Origin: Acidimicrobiales bacterium | GTDB taxonomy: Bacteria; Actinomycetota; Acidimicrobiia; Acidimicrobiales; RAAP-2 | Length of the DNA stretch: 42,683 nt | Direction: 5' to 3' | Assembly (NCBI GenBank): GCA_025351385.1 | Contig: JANXWA010000017.1 | Location: 1-42,683, forward strand | Part shown: one piece after another, positions 23,965 through 32,927 of the stretch | Layout of the letters: each line of letters begins with the position of its first letter | Numbering within the stretch: the first letter of the stretch is position 1 | Translations under genes and position numbers: made by a program | The notes under the pieces: model-generated | What the model saw: only the letters and a program-made list of their open reading frames with translations | Told to the model about the DNA's origin: nothing | Databases searched by the model: none

Positions 23965-23979
23965 CGGGCTAGCAGCCCG
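23965..23979 (-). promoter_or_regulatory. Small hairpin in the leader of the NRAMP-like gene
   Basis: A six-bp stem (CGGGCT/AGCCCG, three-base loop) about 63 bases before the GTG. A TTGACA at 24007-24002 could be a -35, but no TANNNT lies at proper spacing. No known Mg2+ or Mn2+ riboswitch core was recognised. Confidence 0.3.
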
Positions 23980-24034
23980 CCATTGGAGTCGTGCGAAGTT
24001 GTGTCAATGCGTGATTCGCCGTGAGGCTGGTACT

Positions 24035-24057
24035 AGGGGGTTTCAGAGAGACCCCCT
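24035..24057. terminator. Terminator downstream of the MgtE-like gene
   Basis: A seven-bp stem (AGGGGGT/ACCCCCT) with a nine-base loop, 26 bases past the stop at 24084. It separates the MgtE_N/CBS gene from the NRAMP-like gene, so the two are likely expressed from different promoters or by partial read-through. Confidence 0.55.
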
Positions 24058-24083
24058 TTGAACGTGACCGAGGGCGCGGGGCA

Positions 24084-25343
24084 CTACTCCTCCACCCCGC
24101 TCATCCCGAACTCGCGGCGCCAGCCCTGGGGCAGGAGCTCCTCGAGCAGGTCGTCGACCGTGATGACGCCGATCATCTTGCCGTGCTCGTCATCGAGCAC
24201 GGGCAGGACCGTCAGGTTGAAGTCGCTCATCTTGCGCGACACCCGGTGGAGATCCCACTGAGGGTGCACGTGGGCCAGTTGGGTCCGCGAGACGCTGAGG
24301 GCCAGTTCGCTCGGACGGGCCCGGACCAGGGGTGCGATGGACGCGGCCCCGATCGGCTGACCGCCCTCGTCCATGACGAAGACTGCGTGGACCGACTCGG
24401 CCGGCACGCTCGAGTGGCGGATCGCCTCGAGGGCGTCGTCGACCGTCGCACTCGACGGCACCGACACATAGTCGGTGTTCATCAGCCCACCGGCGGTGTC
24501 GGCGTTGTACGAGAGGAGCTGGCGCACCTTGGCCTGCTGATCGACGGCCAGCTGCTCGAGGATCGTGAGTCGCCGATCCTGGTCGATCTCACTGATGAGG
24601 TCGGCGGCGTTGTCAGGCTCCATGCGCGATAGCAGACGTGCCGCCTCGGCGTCGGAGCGCGACTCGAGGAACTCCAGCTGGTGGGTGACGTCGAGCTCTT
24701 CGAAGACGTCGGCCTCGAGCTCGCGGTCGAGGCCCACCGCCTCGATGATCTCCTCGCCCTCCTCGTGACTGGCCTGTTCGACCAGGTCGGCGATCTGGGC
24801 GGGGTGGAGCTTCGCGAGCTTGCGGTACGGGATGCGCAGGCGGGCCGAGGGCACGTGCGACACAAAGGGCTCGATGGAGGCGAAGTCGACGATCGCCTCG
24901 GCCTTCAGCTGCTGACCGAACTTCTGACCCAGGATCCGGCGCAAGAACGGACGTCGACCAGGGTCGACGCCGACGACCTCCCAACGGCCGTCGATCTCGG
25001 CGATCTCGATTTCGTTGGCGATAATGAGCCGCCCGCGCACCAGGTTGATCAGGTGTCGCGCCAGCAGGTCCTCGGCGAGGAGCAGCTCGCCCGGACGACG
25101 CTCGAATCGACGCAGATCCACGCGGCGGCCCTGGAAGGTCATCCGGCCCTCGGCCAATCCGCCGATCTTTCGGATCGGCACGAAGAGGTTGCGGCCCTCG
25201 ATCCGGATCACCACGCCGACGATGGGCGGGTGCGCGTCGTCGCCGAGCCGCGCGACCAGGTCCTGGACGCGGCCAATCCGGTCGCCGTCGGAATCGAAGA
25301 TCGGACGGTGCAGGAACGTGGAAAGGTGGAGAATCTCAGTCAT
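24084..25343 (-). CDS. PRC-barrel + MgtE_N + tandem CBS protein lacking the MgtE membrane domain
   Basis: A soluble 419-residue protein. Residues about 1-75 and 75-170 look like two PRC-barrel units (FDSDGDRIGRVQDLV; GVVIRIEGRNLFVPIRKI). Residues 175-280 form the right-handed MgtE_N superhelix (LHPAQIADLVEQ, MEPDNAADLISEI). Then comes the MgtE signature YNADTAGGLMNTDYVSV and two CBS domains (about 285-345 and 350-410; the second reads LTVLPVLDDEHGKMIGVITVDD). In MgtE channels these parts sense cytosolic Mg2+ and close the pore, but here the five-span pore domain is absent. The gene precedes the NRAMP-like transporter on the same strand, 181 bases away, suggesting it gates or regulates that protein. 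Confidence 0.85.
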   Translation of the reverse strand: MTEILHLSTFLHRPIFDSDGDRIGRVQDLVARLGDDAHPPIVGVVIRIEGRNLFVPIRKIGGLAEGRMTFQGRRVDLRRFERRPGELLLAEDLLARHLINLVRGRLIIANEIEIAEIDGRWEVVGVDPGRRPFLRRILGQKFGQQLKAEAIVDFASIEPFVSHVPSARLRIPYRKLAKLHPAQIADLVEQASHEEGEEIIEAVGLDRELEADVFEELDVTHQLEFLESRSDAEAARLLSRMEPDNAADLISEIDQDRRLTILEQLAVDQQAKVRQLLSYNADTAGGLMNTDYVSVPSSATVDDALEAIRHSSVPAESVHAVFVMDEGGQPIGAASIAPLVRARPSELALSVSRTQLAHVHPQWDLHRVSRKMSDFNLTVLPVLDDEHGKMIGVITVDDLLEELLPQGWRREFGMSGVEE

Positions 25344-25446
25344 ACGAAGCCTTATCGGTCATCCAAGGCTACCCCCTCGACCCCACGTCCACCAACGCCG
25401 CCGATGACGTCTCAGCAAGCGACGCGTAACGCCAAGGGGTCGACGA

Positions 25447-26475
25447 TCAGTGGACGGATGGTTTGAAGCGGGCCAGCACGCCAGCGACAAAGGCGAGGTC
25501 GTCGTCGTCGATGTCGGCGTGGGTGACGAACCGGGCGCGACGTGGTCCAATGGTGTCGCCCCAGACGCCCAGGGCCCCGAGCTCGGCCACGATCTGGCGC
25601 GCTTGTGGGTGGTTGAACGCCACGATGTTCGTGCGACACGTGGTGGGGTCGTACTCGGCCTCGGGAAAAGTGTCGGCGAAGAGGACGGCCAACTGGCGAG
25701 CACGTATGTGGTCTTCGGACAGTCGGTCGATCATCGTATCGAGGGCGACGAGCCCCGCTGCGGCGAGGAAGCCTCCCTGACGCATCCCTCCGCCGAGGCG
25801 CTTGCGTTCGACGCGGGCCCGCTCCATGATGTCGGCGGGGCCCGCCAGCAGCGAGCCGACCGGCGCGCAGAGTCCCTTGGAGAGACAGCACATCACGGTC
25901 GTCGCGGGCGCGGCGAACTGCGCGGCGCTCGTGCCCGAGGCGACCACAGCGTTGAAGAGCCGCGCGCCGTCGAGGTGCATCGGCCGGCCTCCGATGGCGC
26001 CCGCCAGAGCCACCAAGTCGACGACATCGATCGGCGTGCCGCCCGACGCCATGTGCGTGTTCTCGACCGCCACCATCGCGACGTGCGGATGGTGATCTTC
26101 CTCAGCGTCGATGATGTCGAGCACCTCACGCAACGCCAGCGTCCCCGTGGAGTCGTCGACGACGGCGAACTGGACGGACGAGTTGCGCGCGGCCGCGCCC
26201 ATCTCGAAGCCCACGACGTGCGTCTCGCGCCCGGCGACGACCATGTCGCCCGGTCCCGTCAGCACCCGAATCGCGATCTGGTTGCCCATGACGCCCGTCG
26301 GAACGAAGACGGCCGCCTCCTTGCCGACGAGCCGGGCGAACCTCGTCTCCAGCTCGTTGATCGTGGGGTCCTCGCCGAAGCCGTCGTCACCGACCACCGC
26401 GGCGGCAATCGCTTCACGCATTGCCGGCGTGGGCTGGGTCACCGTGTCGCTTCGCAGATTCACTCGTCGGGTCAT
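25447..26475 (-). CDS. ltaE: Low-specificity L-threonine aldolase
   Basis: A PLP enzyme (342 residues) cleaving threonine or allo-threonine to glycine and acetaldehyde. It begins with the family's NLRSDTVTQPTPAMREAI, then GDDGFGEDPTINELE. The PLP Lys is in CCLSKGLCAPVGS, and GGGMRQGGFLAAAG follows as in characterised aldolases. VENTHMASGG and HLDGARLFNA supply cofactor contacts. TAGCCT lies six bases before the ATG, with no ribosome-binding site, so it is probably leaderless. It is divergent from the thioesterase at 26512 with only 36 bases between start codons. Confidence 0.94.
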   Translation of the reverse strand: MTRRVNLRSDTVTQPTPAMREAIAAAVVGDDGFGEDPTINELETRFARLVGKEAAVFVPTGVMGNQIAIRVLTGPGDMVVAGRETHVVGFEMGAAARNSSVQFAVVDDSTGTLALREVLDIIDAEEDHHPHVAMVAVENTHMASGGTPIDVVDLVALAGAIGGRPMHLDGARLFNAVVASGTSAAQFAAPATTVMCCLSKGLCAPVGSLLAGPADIMERARVERKRLGGGMRQGGFLAAAGLVALDTMIDRLSEDHIRARQLAVLFADTFPEAEYDPTTCRTNIVAFNHPQARQIVAELGALGVWGDTIGPRRARFVTHADIDDDDLAFVAGVLARFKPSVH

Positions 26476-26481
26476 GGAGAG

Positions 26482-26487
26482 AGGCTA
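26482..26487 (-). promoter_or_regulatory. Candidate -10 element of leaderless ltaE
   Basis: TAGCCT, six bases, then the ATG at 26475. It lies only 12 bases from the oppositely directed -10 of the thioesterase gene, so the two polymerases cannot bind at once. Confidence 0.6.
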
Positions 26488-26499
26488 CCGGCCGACTTC

Positions 26500-26505
26500 T
26501 ACACT
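26500..26505 (+). promoter_or_regulatory. Candidate -10 element of the leaderless thioesterase gene
   Basis: TACACT, six bases (GGCCCC), then the ATG at 26512. Confidence 0.6.
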
Positions 26506-26511
26506 GGCCCC

Positions 26512-26931
26512 ATGAGCGACGAACGACTTTCCCGATTCTCTGAGTACGAGGACGTCAATAAGCACCTGGGTGTGGAGGTGGTAGAGGTGACCCCGGATCG
26601 GGTGGTCCTCCAGGTCGAGGTCGGCCCGAAGGTCCACCAGCCCTACGGGATCCTCCACGGCGGCGTCTCAGCGCTGCTCGCCGAGAGCGCCGCTTCGATT
26701 GGCGGTGCGGTGAGTGTCGCGCCCGACCACATCGTGGTCGGCACCGAGCTCAACTGCTCGCACCTGCGCTCCATGAGCAGTGGCGTGCTCACCGCGACGG
26801 CCACGCCATTGCGCAAGGGTCGTACCGTCCACGTGTGGGGCATCAATCTGACCGACGACAAGGAACGCCTTATCTGCGTCGCCCGTTGCACACTGCAGGT
26901 TCTGAAGGCACCCGCGCCCGACAACGGGTAG
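26512..26931 (+). CDS. Hotdog-fold thioesterase, PaaI/EntH type
   Basis: A 139-residue acyl-CoA or acyl-carrier-protein thioesterase. The core motif is QPYGILHGGVSALLAESAAS (His-Gly-Gly and the catalytic acid Glu on the central helix), followed by GTELNCSHLRSM and a last strand ending ARCTLQVL. The start at 26512 matches the family's length; an open frame reaching upstream runs through the ltaE gene and is not coding. It lies 43 bases before the FabH-type gene on the same strand, so the two may act on related acyl thioesters. The exact acyl group cannot be told. Confidence 0.88.
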   Translation: MSDERLSRFSEYEDVNKHLGVEVVEVTPDRVVLQVEVGPKVHQPYGILHGGVSALLAESAASIGGAVSVAPDHIVVGTELNCSHLRSMSSGVLTATATPLRKGRTVHVWGINLTDDKERLICVARCTLQVLKAPAPDNG

Positions 26932-26974
26932 CACCTAGACTCGTCGCGTAGTCGATTCCGCGGAGGAGTGGCCA

Positions 26975-27898
26975 ATGGGCGTTCGTTTCAGGGGTTGGGG
27001 CATTGCCGTTCCCGACCGAATCGTCACCAACGACGAGTTGTCCTTGACGCTCGACACCTCCGATCAGTGGATCACGGAGCGCACCGGCATCCGCGAGCGC
27101 CGGGTCGGGGGCAGCGCCATGAGCCTGGGCGTCATCGCCGGGCGCGACGCGATCGCGGACTCGGGGATGGAGTTGTCCGACATCGATTTCCTGGTCCTCG
27201 CAACGACCACCCCGGACCGACTGTGCCCCGCGACGGCCCCGATGATCGCCAACGAGCTGGGACTGACCTGTCCCGCGATGGACGTCAACGCCGCGTGCAG
27301 CGGCTTCATGTATGCCGTGCGCACCGCCTACGGCCTGCTGGAGACCGGCAACAAGCGGGTCCTCGTGATCGGCGCCGAGCACCTCTCGCGCTGGGTGGAC
27401 TGGAGCGACCGCAACATGGCGGTCCTGCTCGGCGACGGCGCGGGCGCCGCGGTGCTCGAGTACGACCCCGACGGCAACGACCTCCTGTCGTTCCACCTCG
27501 GCGCCGACGGCTCGGCCGCCGACCTGCTGACCTGCGAGCACGGCGGCTTCTTCCAGATGGACGGCAAGGAGGTCTTTCGCCGGGCCGTTCGCGTCGTCGT
27601 GGACTCCGCCGAGAAGGCGATGGCGAGCGCCGGCATCACGGCCGACGACCTGAGCCTCGTGATCCCCCATCAGGCCAACATCCGCATCATCCAGGCCGCG
27701 ACCCAACGCCTCGGCATCGAGATGGAGCGCACCGTCATCACCCTCGACCGCTACGGCAACACCTCGAGTGCTTCAATCCCCCTCGCCTTCTACGACGCGC
27801 GTGAGAACGGTCGAGTGAAGTCCGGCGACTACGCCCTCCTCACCGGTTTCGGGGCCGGGATGACCTGGGCCTCGGCGATCGTGAAGTGGTCGCGTTGA
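26975..27898 (+). CDS. fabH: 3-oxoacyl-ACP synthase III (FabH-type)
   Basis: A 307-residue condensing enzyme with the FabH triad Cys108 (DVNAACSGF), His232 (IPHQANIRI) and Asn262 (RYGNTSSAS), plus the SDQWITERTGIRERR entrance block. FabH starts fatty-acid chains by condensing an acyl-CoA primer with malonyl-ACP; homologues also prime polyketides or other acids. GGAGGAG precedes the ATG, and TAGACT at 26936-26941 could be its -10 with a leader of about 30 bases. It overlaps the following nucleotidyltransferase gene. Confidence 0.92.
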   Translation: MGVRFRGWGIAVPDRIVTNDELSLTLDTSDQWITERTGIRERRVGGSAMSLGVIAGRDAIADSGMELSDIDFLVLATTTPDRLCPATAPMIANELGLTCPAMDVNAACSGFMYAVRTAYGLLETGNKRVLVIGAEHLSRWVDWSDRNMAVLLGDGAGAAVLEYDPDGNDLLSFHLGADGSAADLLTCEHGGFFQMDGKEVFRRAVRVVVDSAEKAMASAGITADDLSLVIPHQANIRIIQAATQRLGIEMERTVITLDRYGNTSSASIPLAFYDARENGRVKSGDYALLTGFGAGMTWASAIVKWSR

Positions 27899-28743
27899 GC
27901 GGACCGTCGCTCGTCATCCTCGCCGCCGGACGGGCCCGCCGCTACGGCGGGGTGAAGCAGTTGGCCCCGATTGGTAAGCACGGCGAGGGCGTCATCGACC
28001 TGCTCGCCTCGGACGCCTACGCCTCGGGCTTCGACGACGTCGTGATCGTAGTGAACGCCGACTCCGGCCCGAAGATCGAACAGCACGTCCTCTATCACTG
28101 GCCCAAGAGCCACAAGGTGTCCTTCGCGGTGCAGGACCAGCTGCGCGGCACCGTCTCGGCGGTGCTCGCGGCCGAGAGCAGCCTCGACCTCTCCAAGCCC
28201 TTCGCCGTCTCCAACGCCGACGACCTCTACGGTCGCGCGGCCTTCCTGCTGCTCGGTGCGCACATGGCCACGAGCACCGACAACTGCCTCGTGGGCTTTG
28301 AGCTGGACCGCGCGCTGGTCGGCGACCTGCCGGTCTCGCGCGGCACCTGCATCGTCGACGATGACGGCGTCCTGACGGGGATCGTCGAGCGCAGGAACGT
28401 CCACGCGACGCTCGAGGGCTACGACGCCGACGACGGCCTCGAGCCGGTGTCGCTGTCGCCCCTCGAGACGGTCTCGATGAACCTGTGGGGCTTCCAGCCC
28501 GACATCATCTCGTTGATGCACGAGGCGATCGACCGGCACGACTTCTCCGAGGACCCCGAGATCCAGCTGTCGACGTTCGTGGGCCAGATCCTCGGCACGA
28601 CCGCGATGCGCTTCGACGTCCTGTCGACCCGCTCGCGCTGCATCGGGATCACGCACGCCAAGGACCTGCCCGTGGCCCAGCTCCTCGTGCGCCTCGAGAT
28701 CGAGTCGGGCAACCGTCCCGAGTACGCCTTCATCGAGGAGTAG
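27886..28743 (+). CDS. NTP-transferase-family nucleotidyltransferase
   Basis: A 285-residue Rossmann-type nucleotidyltransferase. The nucleotide-binding signature is LVILAAGRARRYGGVKQL near residues 9-26, followed by DVVIVVNADSG and AVSNADDLYG, where the Asp pair should bind the metal. It may make a nucleotide-sugar or activate another phosphorylated metabolite; the acceptor is not evident. The C-terminal half (GIVERRNVHATLEG, SMNLWGFQPDIISLM) resembles sugar-1-phosphate nucleotidylyltransferases. The start is either GTG 27886 or TTG 27895, the latter in a TTGA overlap with the fabH stop. It converges on dnaE2, with no space between the stops. Confidence 0.8.
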   Translation: MVALSGPSLVILAAGRARRYGGVKQLAPIGKHGEGVIDLLASDAYASGFDDVVIVVNADSGPKIEQHVLYHWPKSHKVSFAVQDQLRGTVSAVLAAESSLDLSKPFAVSNADDLYGRAAFLLLGAHMATSTDNCLVGFELDRALVGDLPVSRGTCIVDDDGVLTGIVERRNVHATLEGYDADDGLEPVSLSPLETVSMNLWGFQPDIISLMHEAIDRHDFSEDPEIQLSTFVGQILGTTAMRFDVLSTRSRCIGITHAKDLPVAQLLVRLEIESGNRPEYAFIEE

Positions 28744-31700
28744 TTAGCGCCAGTCCCTCGACGGCGTGGTCGCCCCCAGGGTCAACGGCTCGACGAACTC
28801 GGCCGACAGGGCGACACTCCCCTGTCCCCGCTGCAGCGATCCCCGGATGAGTAGGGCCGGCGAGCTGCGCGCCACCGACCGCCAGCGCGCCCACGCCCCC
28901 TTGGAGAAGATCACGTTGACGTGGCCGGTCTCGTCCTCGAGGTTGACGAAGACCGCGCCGTTGGCCGTCTCGGGGTGCTGGCGGTGCGTCACCACCCCCG
29001 CCACGAGGACCCGGGGGCTCTCCACCGCGAACAGCGCGTCGGCCCGGGTGACGCCGCGCTCGTTGAGCTCGGCGCGCACCAGCGCCATTGCCGTGGCCTC
29101 GGGGGTGAGGCCCATCGACCACAGGTCGTCGGCGACTCGCTCCATCTCGCTCGTCGCCGGCAGGGTCGGGGCGCGCAGCCCCGTCACCACGCCCGGCAGT
29201 CGATCGGGGGTGCCCTGGGAGGCGGCCCCGGCCGACCACGCCAGCGCCCGGCGGCTGGGGCCGAACGAATCGAGGGCGCCCGCTGCGGCGAGCACCTCGA
29301 GGTGGTGCTGTTGGACCTGCGCGCGGCGCACGAGGTCCTGGGCGTCGCGCCACGGCGCGCCCTCGGCGATGCGCGTCGCGAGCTCGGTGCCGATCGTGCG
29401 CAGCGCCCCGAGCCCGAGACGCACGACCGGGCTCTCACCCGTGCCCTCGAGCGAGGCGCCCGACGCCGAGGCGTTCACGTCGGGACGCCGCACCACCACG
29501 CCGTGGCGCTGCGCGTCGGCCACCAGGCTCTGCGGCGACCAGAAGCCCATCGGCTGAGCGTTCAGCAGCGAAACGAGGAACGCCGCCGGGTAGTGGTGCT
29601 TGATCCATGCCGAGCAGTAGACGAGGTGGGCGAAGGAGACCGAGTGGGACTCGGGGAAGCCGAAGTTCGCAAACGCCGACAGCGCGTCGAAGAGCTGGTC
29701 GGCCGCCGCGCCCGTGACGCCGTTCTCGGCCATGCCGGCGTAGAAGCGGCTCTTCAGCTTCATCATGCGCAACTCCGAGCGCTTGGCGGCCATGGCCTGG
29801 CGCAGCTCGTCGGCCTCGGCCGGCGAGAAGCCCGCGATCGCCACGGCCATCTCCATCAACTGCTCCTGGAAGAGCGGTACGCCGAGCGTTCGGCGCAGTA
29901 TCGGCTCGAGGCGCGGGTGCAGGTACGTGACCGGCTCGTCGCCGCGGCGCCGGCGGATGTAGGGGTTCACCGCGTTGCCCTGGATCGGGCCGGGGCGGAT
30001 CAGCGCCACCTCGATCACGAGGTCGTAGAAGCACCGCGGCCGCACTCGCGGCAGTGTCGCCATCTGCGCGCGCGACTCGACCTGGAAGACGCCCACGGTG
30101 TCGGCCTCGCACAACAGGTCGTACACGGCGTCCTCCTGGGGCAGCGACCCGAGGTCGATCGTCGTGGCGTGGAAGGCCTGCACCTGGTTGACGGCCTTGT
30201 GCAGCGCGTCGAGCATCCCGAGACCCAGGAGGTCGAACTTCACGAGGCCGATCGCCGCGCAGTCGTCCTTGTCCCACTGCAGCACGGTGCGTCCGGGCAT
30301 CCGGCCCCACTCGACCGGGCAGACCTCGATGACCGGCCGGTCGCAGAGCACCATGCCAGCCGAGTGGATGCCGAGGTGGCGGGGCCGGTTCAGCAACTGG
30401 GTGGCCATGGTCGTGACCAGAGCCGGCACGTCGGGCCCGAGCGCGGTCATGGTGCGCCGGTCGACGCCGTCGCGCAGGTCGTTGGCCTCCTCTTCGGAGA
30501 ACCCGAAGGCCCGCGCCACGTCGCGCAGCGCCGAGCGCGGCCGGTAGGTGATGACCGCGGCGACCTGGGCCGCGTGACGACGTCCGTAGCGGCCGTAGAC
30601 GTACTGGATCACCTCCTCGCGCCGACCGGACTCGATGTCGACGTCAATGTCCGGCGGGCCGTCGCGCGCCGGCGACAGGAAGCGCTCGAAGAACAGGTTG
30701 AGCTTCACCGCGTCAGCGTTGGTGATGCCGAGCGAGAAGCAGACCGCCGAGTTCGCCGCCGAGCCCCGTCCCTGGCAGTAGATGTCCTGGCGTCGGCAGA
30801 ACTCGGTGATGTCCCAGACCGTGAGGAAGTAACCGGCGAAACCGAGGGTCGCGATCACGCCCAGCTCGTGGTCGATCTGTCGCCACGCCCCAGGCACGCG
30901 CTCGTTCTCGCGAGTGCCGTAGCGCCCCGTCGCGCCCTCTTCGACCAGCTGCTCGAGATACGACTGCTCGTCCATCCCCGCCGGCGTCGCGAACGGCGGC
31001 AGGTTGGGGGCGACAAGGCGCAGGTCGAAGGCGAGGGAGAGCGCGAGCTCGCCGGCCGCGTCGACGACACCGGGCCAGCGCGCGAAGCGCCGACGCTGCT
31101 CGGCGTCGCTACGCAGGTGCGCGAGCGGCGACGCGTTGAGCCAACCCTCCATCTCCTCGAGGCTCTGACGAGCGCGGATCGCCGAGAGCACGTTGGCCCG
31201 CGCGAACGCGTCGGGCGTGGCGTAGTGCACATTGTTGGTCGCCACCAGCGCGACGTCGTGGCGCACGGCGAGCTCGGCGAGGACGTCGTTGCGCGCCACG
31301 TCGTCGGGGGCCCCGTGGTCCCAGAGCTCGACCGCGACGTTGTCGCGTCCGAAGGCCCGGGTGAGGCGCTCGAGCGCTCGGCGCGCGGCGCTGGGTCCCT
31401 CTTCCATCAGCGCCCGGGTCAGGAGGCCCTTGCGACACCCGCTCAGCACGAGCCACTCATTGGCGCAGGCCGCCACCTCGTCGAGGGTGAAGCGGGGAGC
31501 CCCCTTCTCGCCGCGACGCAGATGGGCCTCGCCGAGCATCGTGGCGAGGTTGCGATAGCCCTGGGGCGAGCGTGCGAGCAGGACGAGGTGCTCGCCGGAG
31601 GGGTCGTGCACGCCGACGCGGTCGTCGGCCGCGTCGAGGGTCACCTCAGCGCCGAAGATCGTGGCGAGCCCGAAGGCCCGGGCGGCCTCGGCGAAGCGCA

Positions 31701-31845
31701 CGACGCCGTAGAGGCCGTGGTGGTCGGTGAGCGCCAGGCCCGACAGGCCGAGGCGGGCCCCCTCGGCGGCCAGCTCCTCGGGGTCGCTCGCACCGTCGAG
31801 GAAGCTGAAGCCCGAATGGGCGTGGAGCTCTCCGTACGCGGCCAT
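28744..31845 (-). CDS. dnaE2: Error-prone DNA polymerase DnaE2
   Basis: A second, SOS-induced C-family replicative polymerase (1033 residues) that performs translesion synthesis with ImuA' and ImuB. The PHP domain opens ELHAHSGFSFLDGASDP, the palm has PPDIDVDIESGRREE with the catalytic Asp residues, and FANFGFPESHSVSFAHLVY and the C-terminal OB fold (VLVAGVVTHRQHPETANG) follow in family order. The ATG at 31845 shares its A with the imuB stop (TGATG). The 37-residue extension to 31956 is low complexity and overlaps imuB, so it is not used. Confidence 0.96.
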   Translation of the reverse strand: MAAYGELHAHSGFSFLDGASDPEELAAEGARLGLSGLALTDHHGLYGVVRFAEAARAFGLATIFGAEVTLDAADDRVGVHDPSGEHLVLLARSPQGYRNLATMLGEAHLRRGEKGAPRFTLDEVAACANEWLVLSGCRKGLLTRALMEEGPSAARRALERLTRAFGRDNVAVELWDHGAPDDVARNDVLAELAVRHDVALVATNNVHYATPDAFARANVLSAIRARQSLEEMEGWLNASPLAHLRSDAEQRRRFARWPGVVDAAGELALSLAFDLRLVAPNLPPFATPAGMDEQSYLEQLVEEGATGRYGTRENERVPGAWRQIDHELGVIATLGFAGYFLTVWDITEFCRRQDIYCQGRGSAANSAVCFSLGITNADAVKLNLFFERFLSPARDGPPDIDVDIESGRREEVIQYVYGRYGRRHAAQVAAVITYRPRSALRDVARAFGFSEEEANDLRDGVDRRTMTALGPDVPALVTTMATQLLNRPRHLGIHSAGMVLCDRPVIEVCPVEWGRMPGRTVLQWDKDDCAAIGLVKFDLLGLGMLDALHKAVNQVQAFHATTIDLGSLPQEDAVYDLLCEADTVGVFQVESRAQMATLPRVRPRCFYDLVIEVALIRPGPIQGNAVNPYIRRRRGDEPVTYLHPRLEPILRRTLGVPLFQEQLMEMAVAIAGFSPAEADELRQAMAAKRSELRMMKLKSRFYAGMAENGVTGAAADQLFDALSAFANFGFPESHSVSFAHLVYCSAWIKHHYPAAFLVSLLNAQPMGFWSPQSLVADAQRHGVVVRRPDVNASASGASLEGTGESPVVRLGLGALRTIGTELATRIAEGAPWRDAQDLVRRAQVQQHHLEVLAAAGALDSFGPSRRALAWSAGAASQGTPDRLPGVVTGLRAPTLPATSEMERVADDLWSMGLTPEATAMALVRAELNERGVTRADALFAVESPRVLVAGVVTHRQHPETANGAVFVNLEDETGHVNVIFSKGAWARWRSVARSSPALLIRGSLQRGQGSVALSAEFVEPLTLGATTPSRDWR

Positions 31846-32927
31846 CAGTCGTAGATGCCCACGAGCCACCAACGGCTCGCCTCGGCCGTCAAGAGCAGCG
31901 CCTCGCCCGTCGCGAGCAGGACCTGCAGGTGGGCCCGGCGGCGACTGAGCGACCACCAGCGCTCGACGAGCGGCCAGGGGCCCGCGTGCCAGACCACGTC
32001 ACGGCGCAGCTGGCTCGAGAAGAGCAGCACGCCCGGTGGCTCGCTCAGGAAGCCCCGCGACTCCATGACGATCTGATGGTCGTCACCGTCACGCAGCTGC
32101 ACCGCCACCGGATGGGCCAGGGTCGTGGCCGGCGAGGGAGCTCGCATCTGGCCGGGCCACGGCGCGCCGTCACGGACCTTCGACGGCGGCGACCCCCACG
32201 GCACGAGCGTGGCGCGGTCCTCGGGGACCCGGCCTCCGCGAAGCGCCGCCACCACCACGGCGTCGACCCCGAGGCGTCGGCGCACCCGGTGCGCGGCCAC
32301 CTCGGCACGAAGGTCGCCCGCACCGCGCTGACCGAAGAAGCCCAGCTGCTCGTCGCCCACCCCGTCCTCACCGCGCAACTGGCGAAGACGCCTCGCGAGC
32401 TTGAGGTCGCGCTGGCCATCGAGCTCGGCCGACTCGCCGCGCGCCACCCGGTGCAAGGTCAGCGCGTGTCCATTGAAGCGCTCCGCCACGCGCGCGGCAT
32501 CGAGGTCGGCGAACGAGCCGACCGTGTGCAGGCCGAGGCGCTGGCACGTCGTGGCGACGTCCTTTCGACCGAGCACCGAGAGCGACAGCGACCGGCGGAA
32601 CGAGTCGGTCGCGCCCGACGCGAGCACGAGGCCCCGACGGGCCGCCACCTCGGCGCAGAAGAGCCCGTCGGCGACGCCGAGCAGCGGCTCGTGACCGGTG
32701 ACGGCGCGCACGCTCTGGCGAACGGCGTCGAGCACCGCTCCCTCGCCGCCGAAGAAACGACTCGGCCCCCGCAGCGGCAGCGCGAACAGGCCGAGGCGGA
32801 TCGATTCGGTGAAGGGGCACAGAATCGTCAGCGCGTCGAGCAGCGTCGAGTGGTCGCGCAGGGTCGAACCGTCCGGCGACTCCTCGCAGAGCGCCTCGAC
32901 CCAGACGGCGAGGAGGCGTTCCGTCAT
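31845..32927 (-). CDS. imuB: ImuB, catalytically inactive Y-family polymerase-like mutasome protein
   Basis: A 360-residue Y-family-like protein that links DnaE2 to the beta clamp. It starts MTERLLAVWVEALCEE and carries recognisable helix-hairpin-helix-like TCQRLGLHTVGSFADLDAARVAERF and the LPLRGPSRFFGG segment, but the catalytic acidic residues of true Y-family polymerases are not where expected, as in characterised ImuB. The start overlaps the imuA' stop in an ATGA. The open frame to 33098 is an Arg-rich shadow. A clamp-binding motif could not be placed with confidence. Confidence 0.88.
   Translation of the reverse strand: MTERLLAVWVEALCEESPDGSTLRDHSTLLDALTILCPFTESIRLGLFALPLRGPSRFFGGEGAVLDAVRQSVRAVTGHEPLLGVADGLFCAEVAARRGLVLASGATDSFRRSLSLSVLGRKDVATTCQRLGLHTVGSFADLDAARVAERFNGHALTLHRVARGESAELDGQRDLKLARRLRQLRGEDGVGDEQLGFFGQRGAGDLRAEVAAHRVRRRLGVDAVVVAALRGGRVPEDRATLVPWGSPPSKVRDGAPWPGQMRAPSPATTLAHPVAVQLRDGDDHQIVMESRGFLSEPPGVLLFSSQLRRDVVWHAGPWPLVERWWSLSRRRAHLQVLLATGEALLLTAEASRWWLVGIYD

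Noticed and set aside
23903-24083. Possible Mg2+ or Mn2+ riboswitch before the NRAMP-like gene
   Set aside because: Only a six-bp hairpin and a terminator-like stem are visible; no M-box, ykoK or yybP-ykoY core was recognised.
28921-31854. 977-codon open frame on the plus strand opposite dnaE2
   Set aside because: It is an antisense shadow of GC-rich coding sequence: rich in Arg, Gly, His and Val without domain motifs, and dnaE2 is unmistakable on the other strand.
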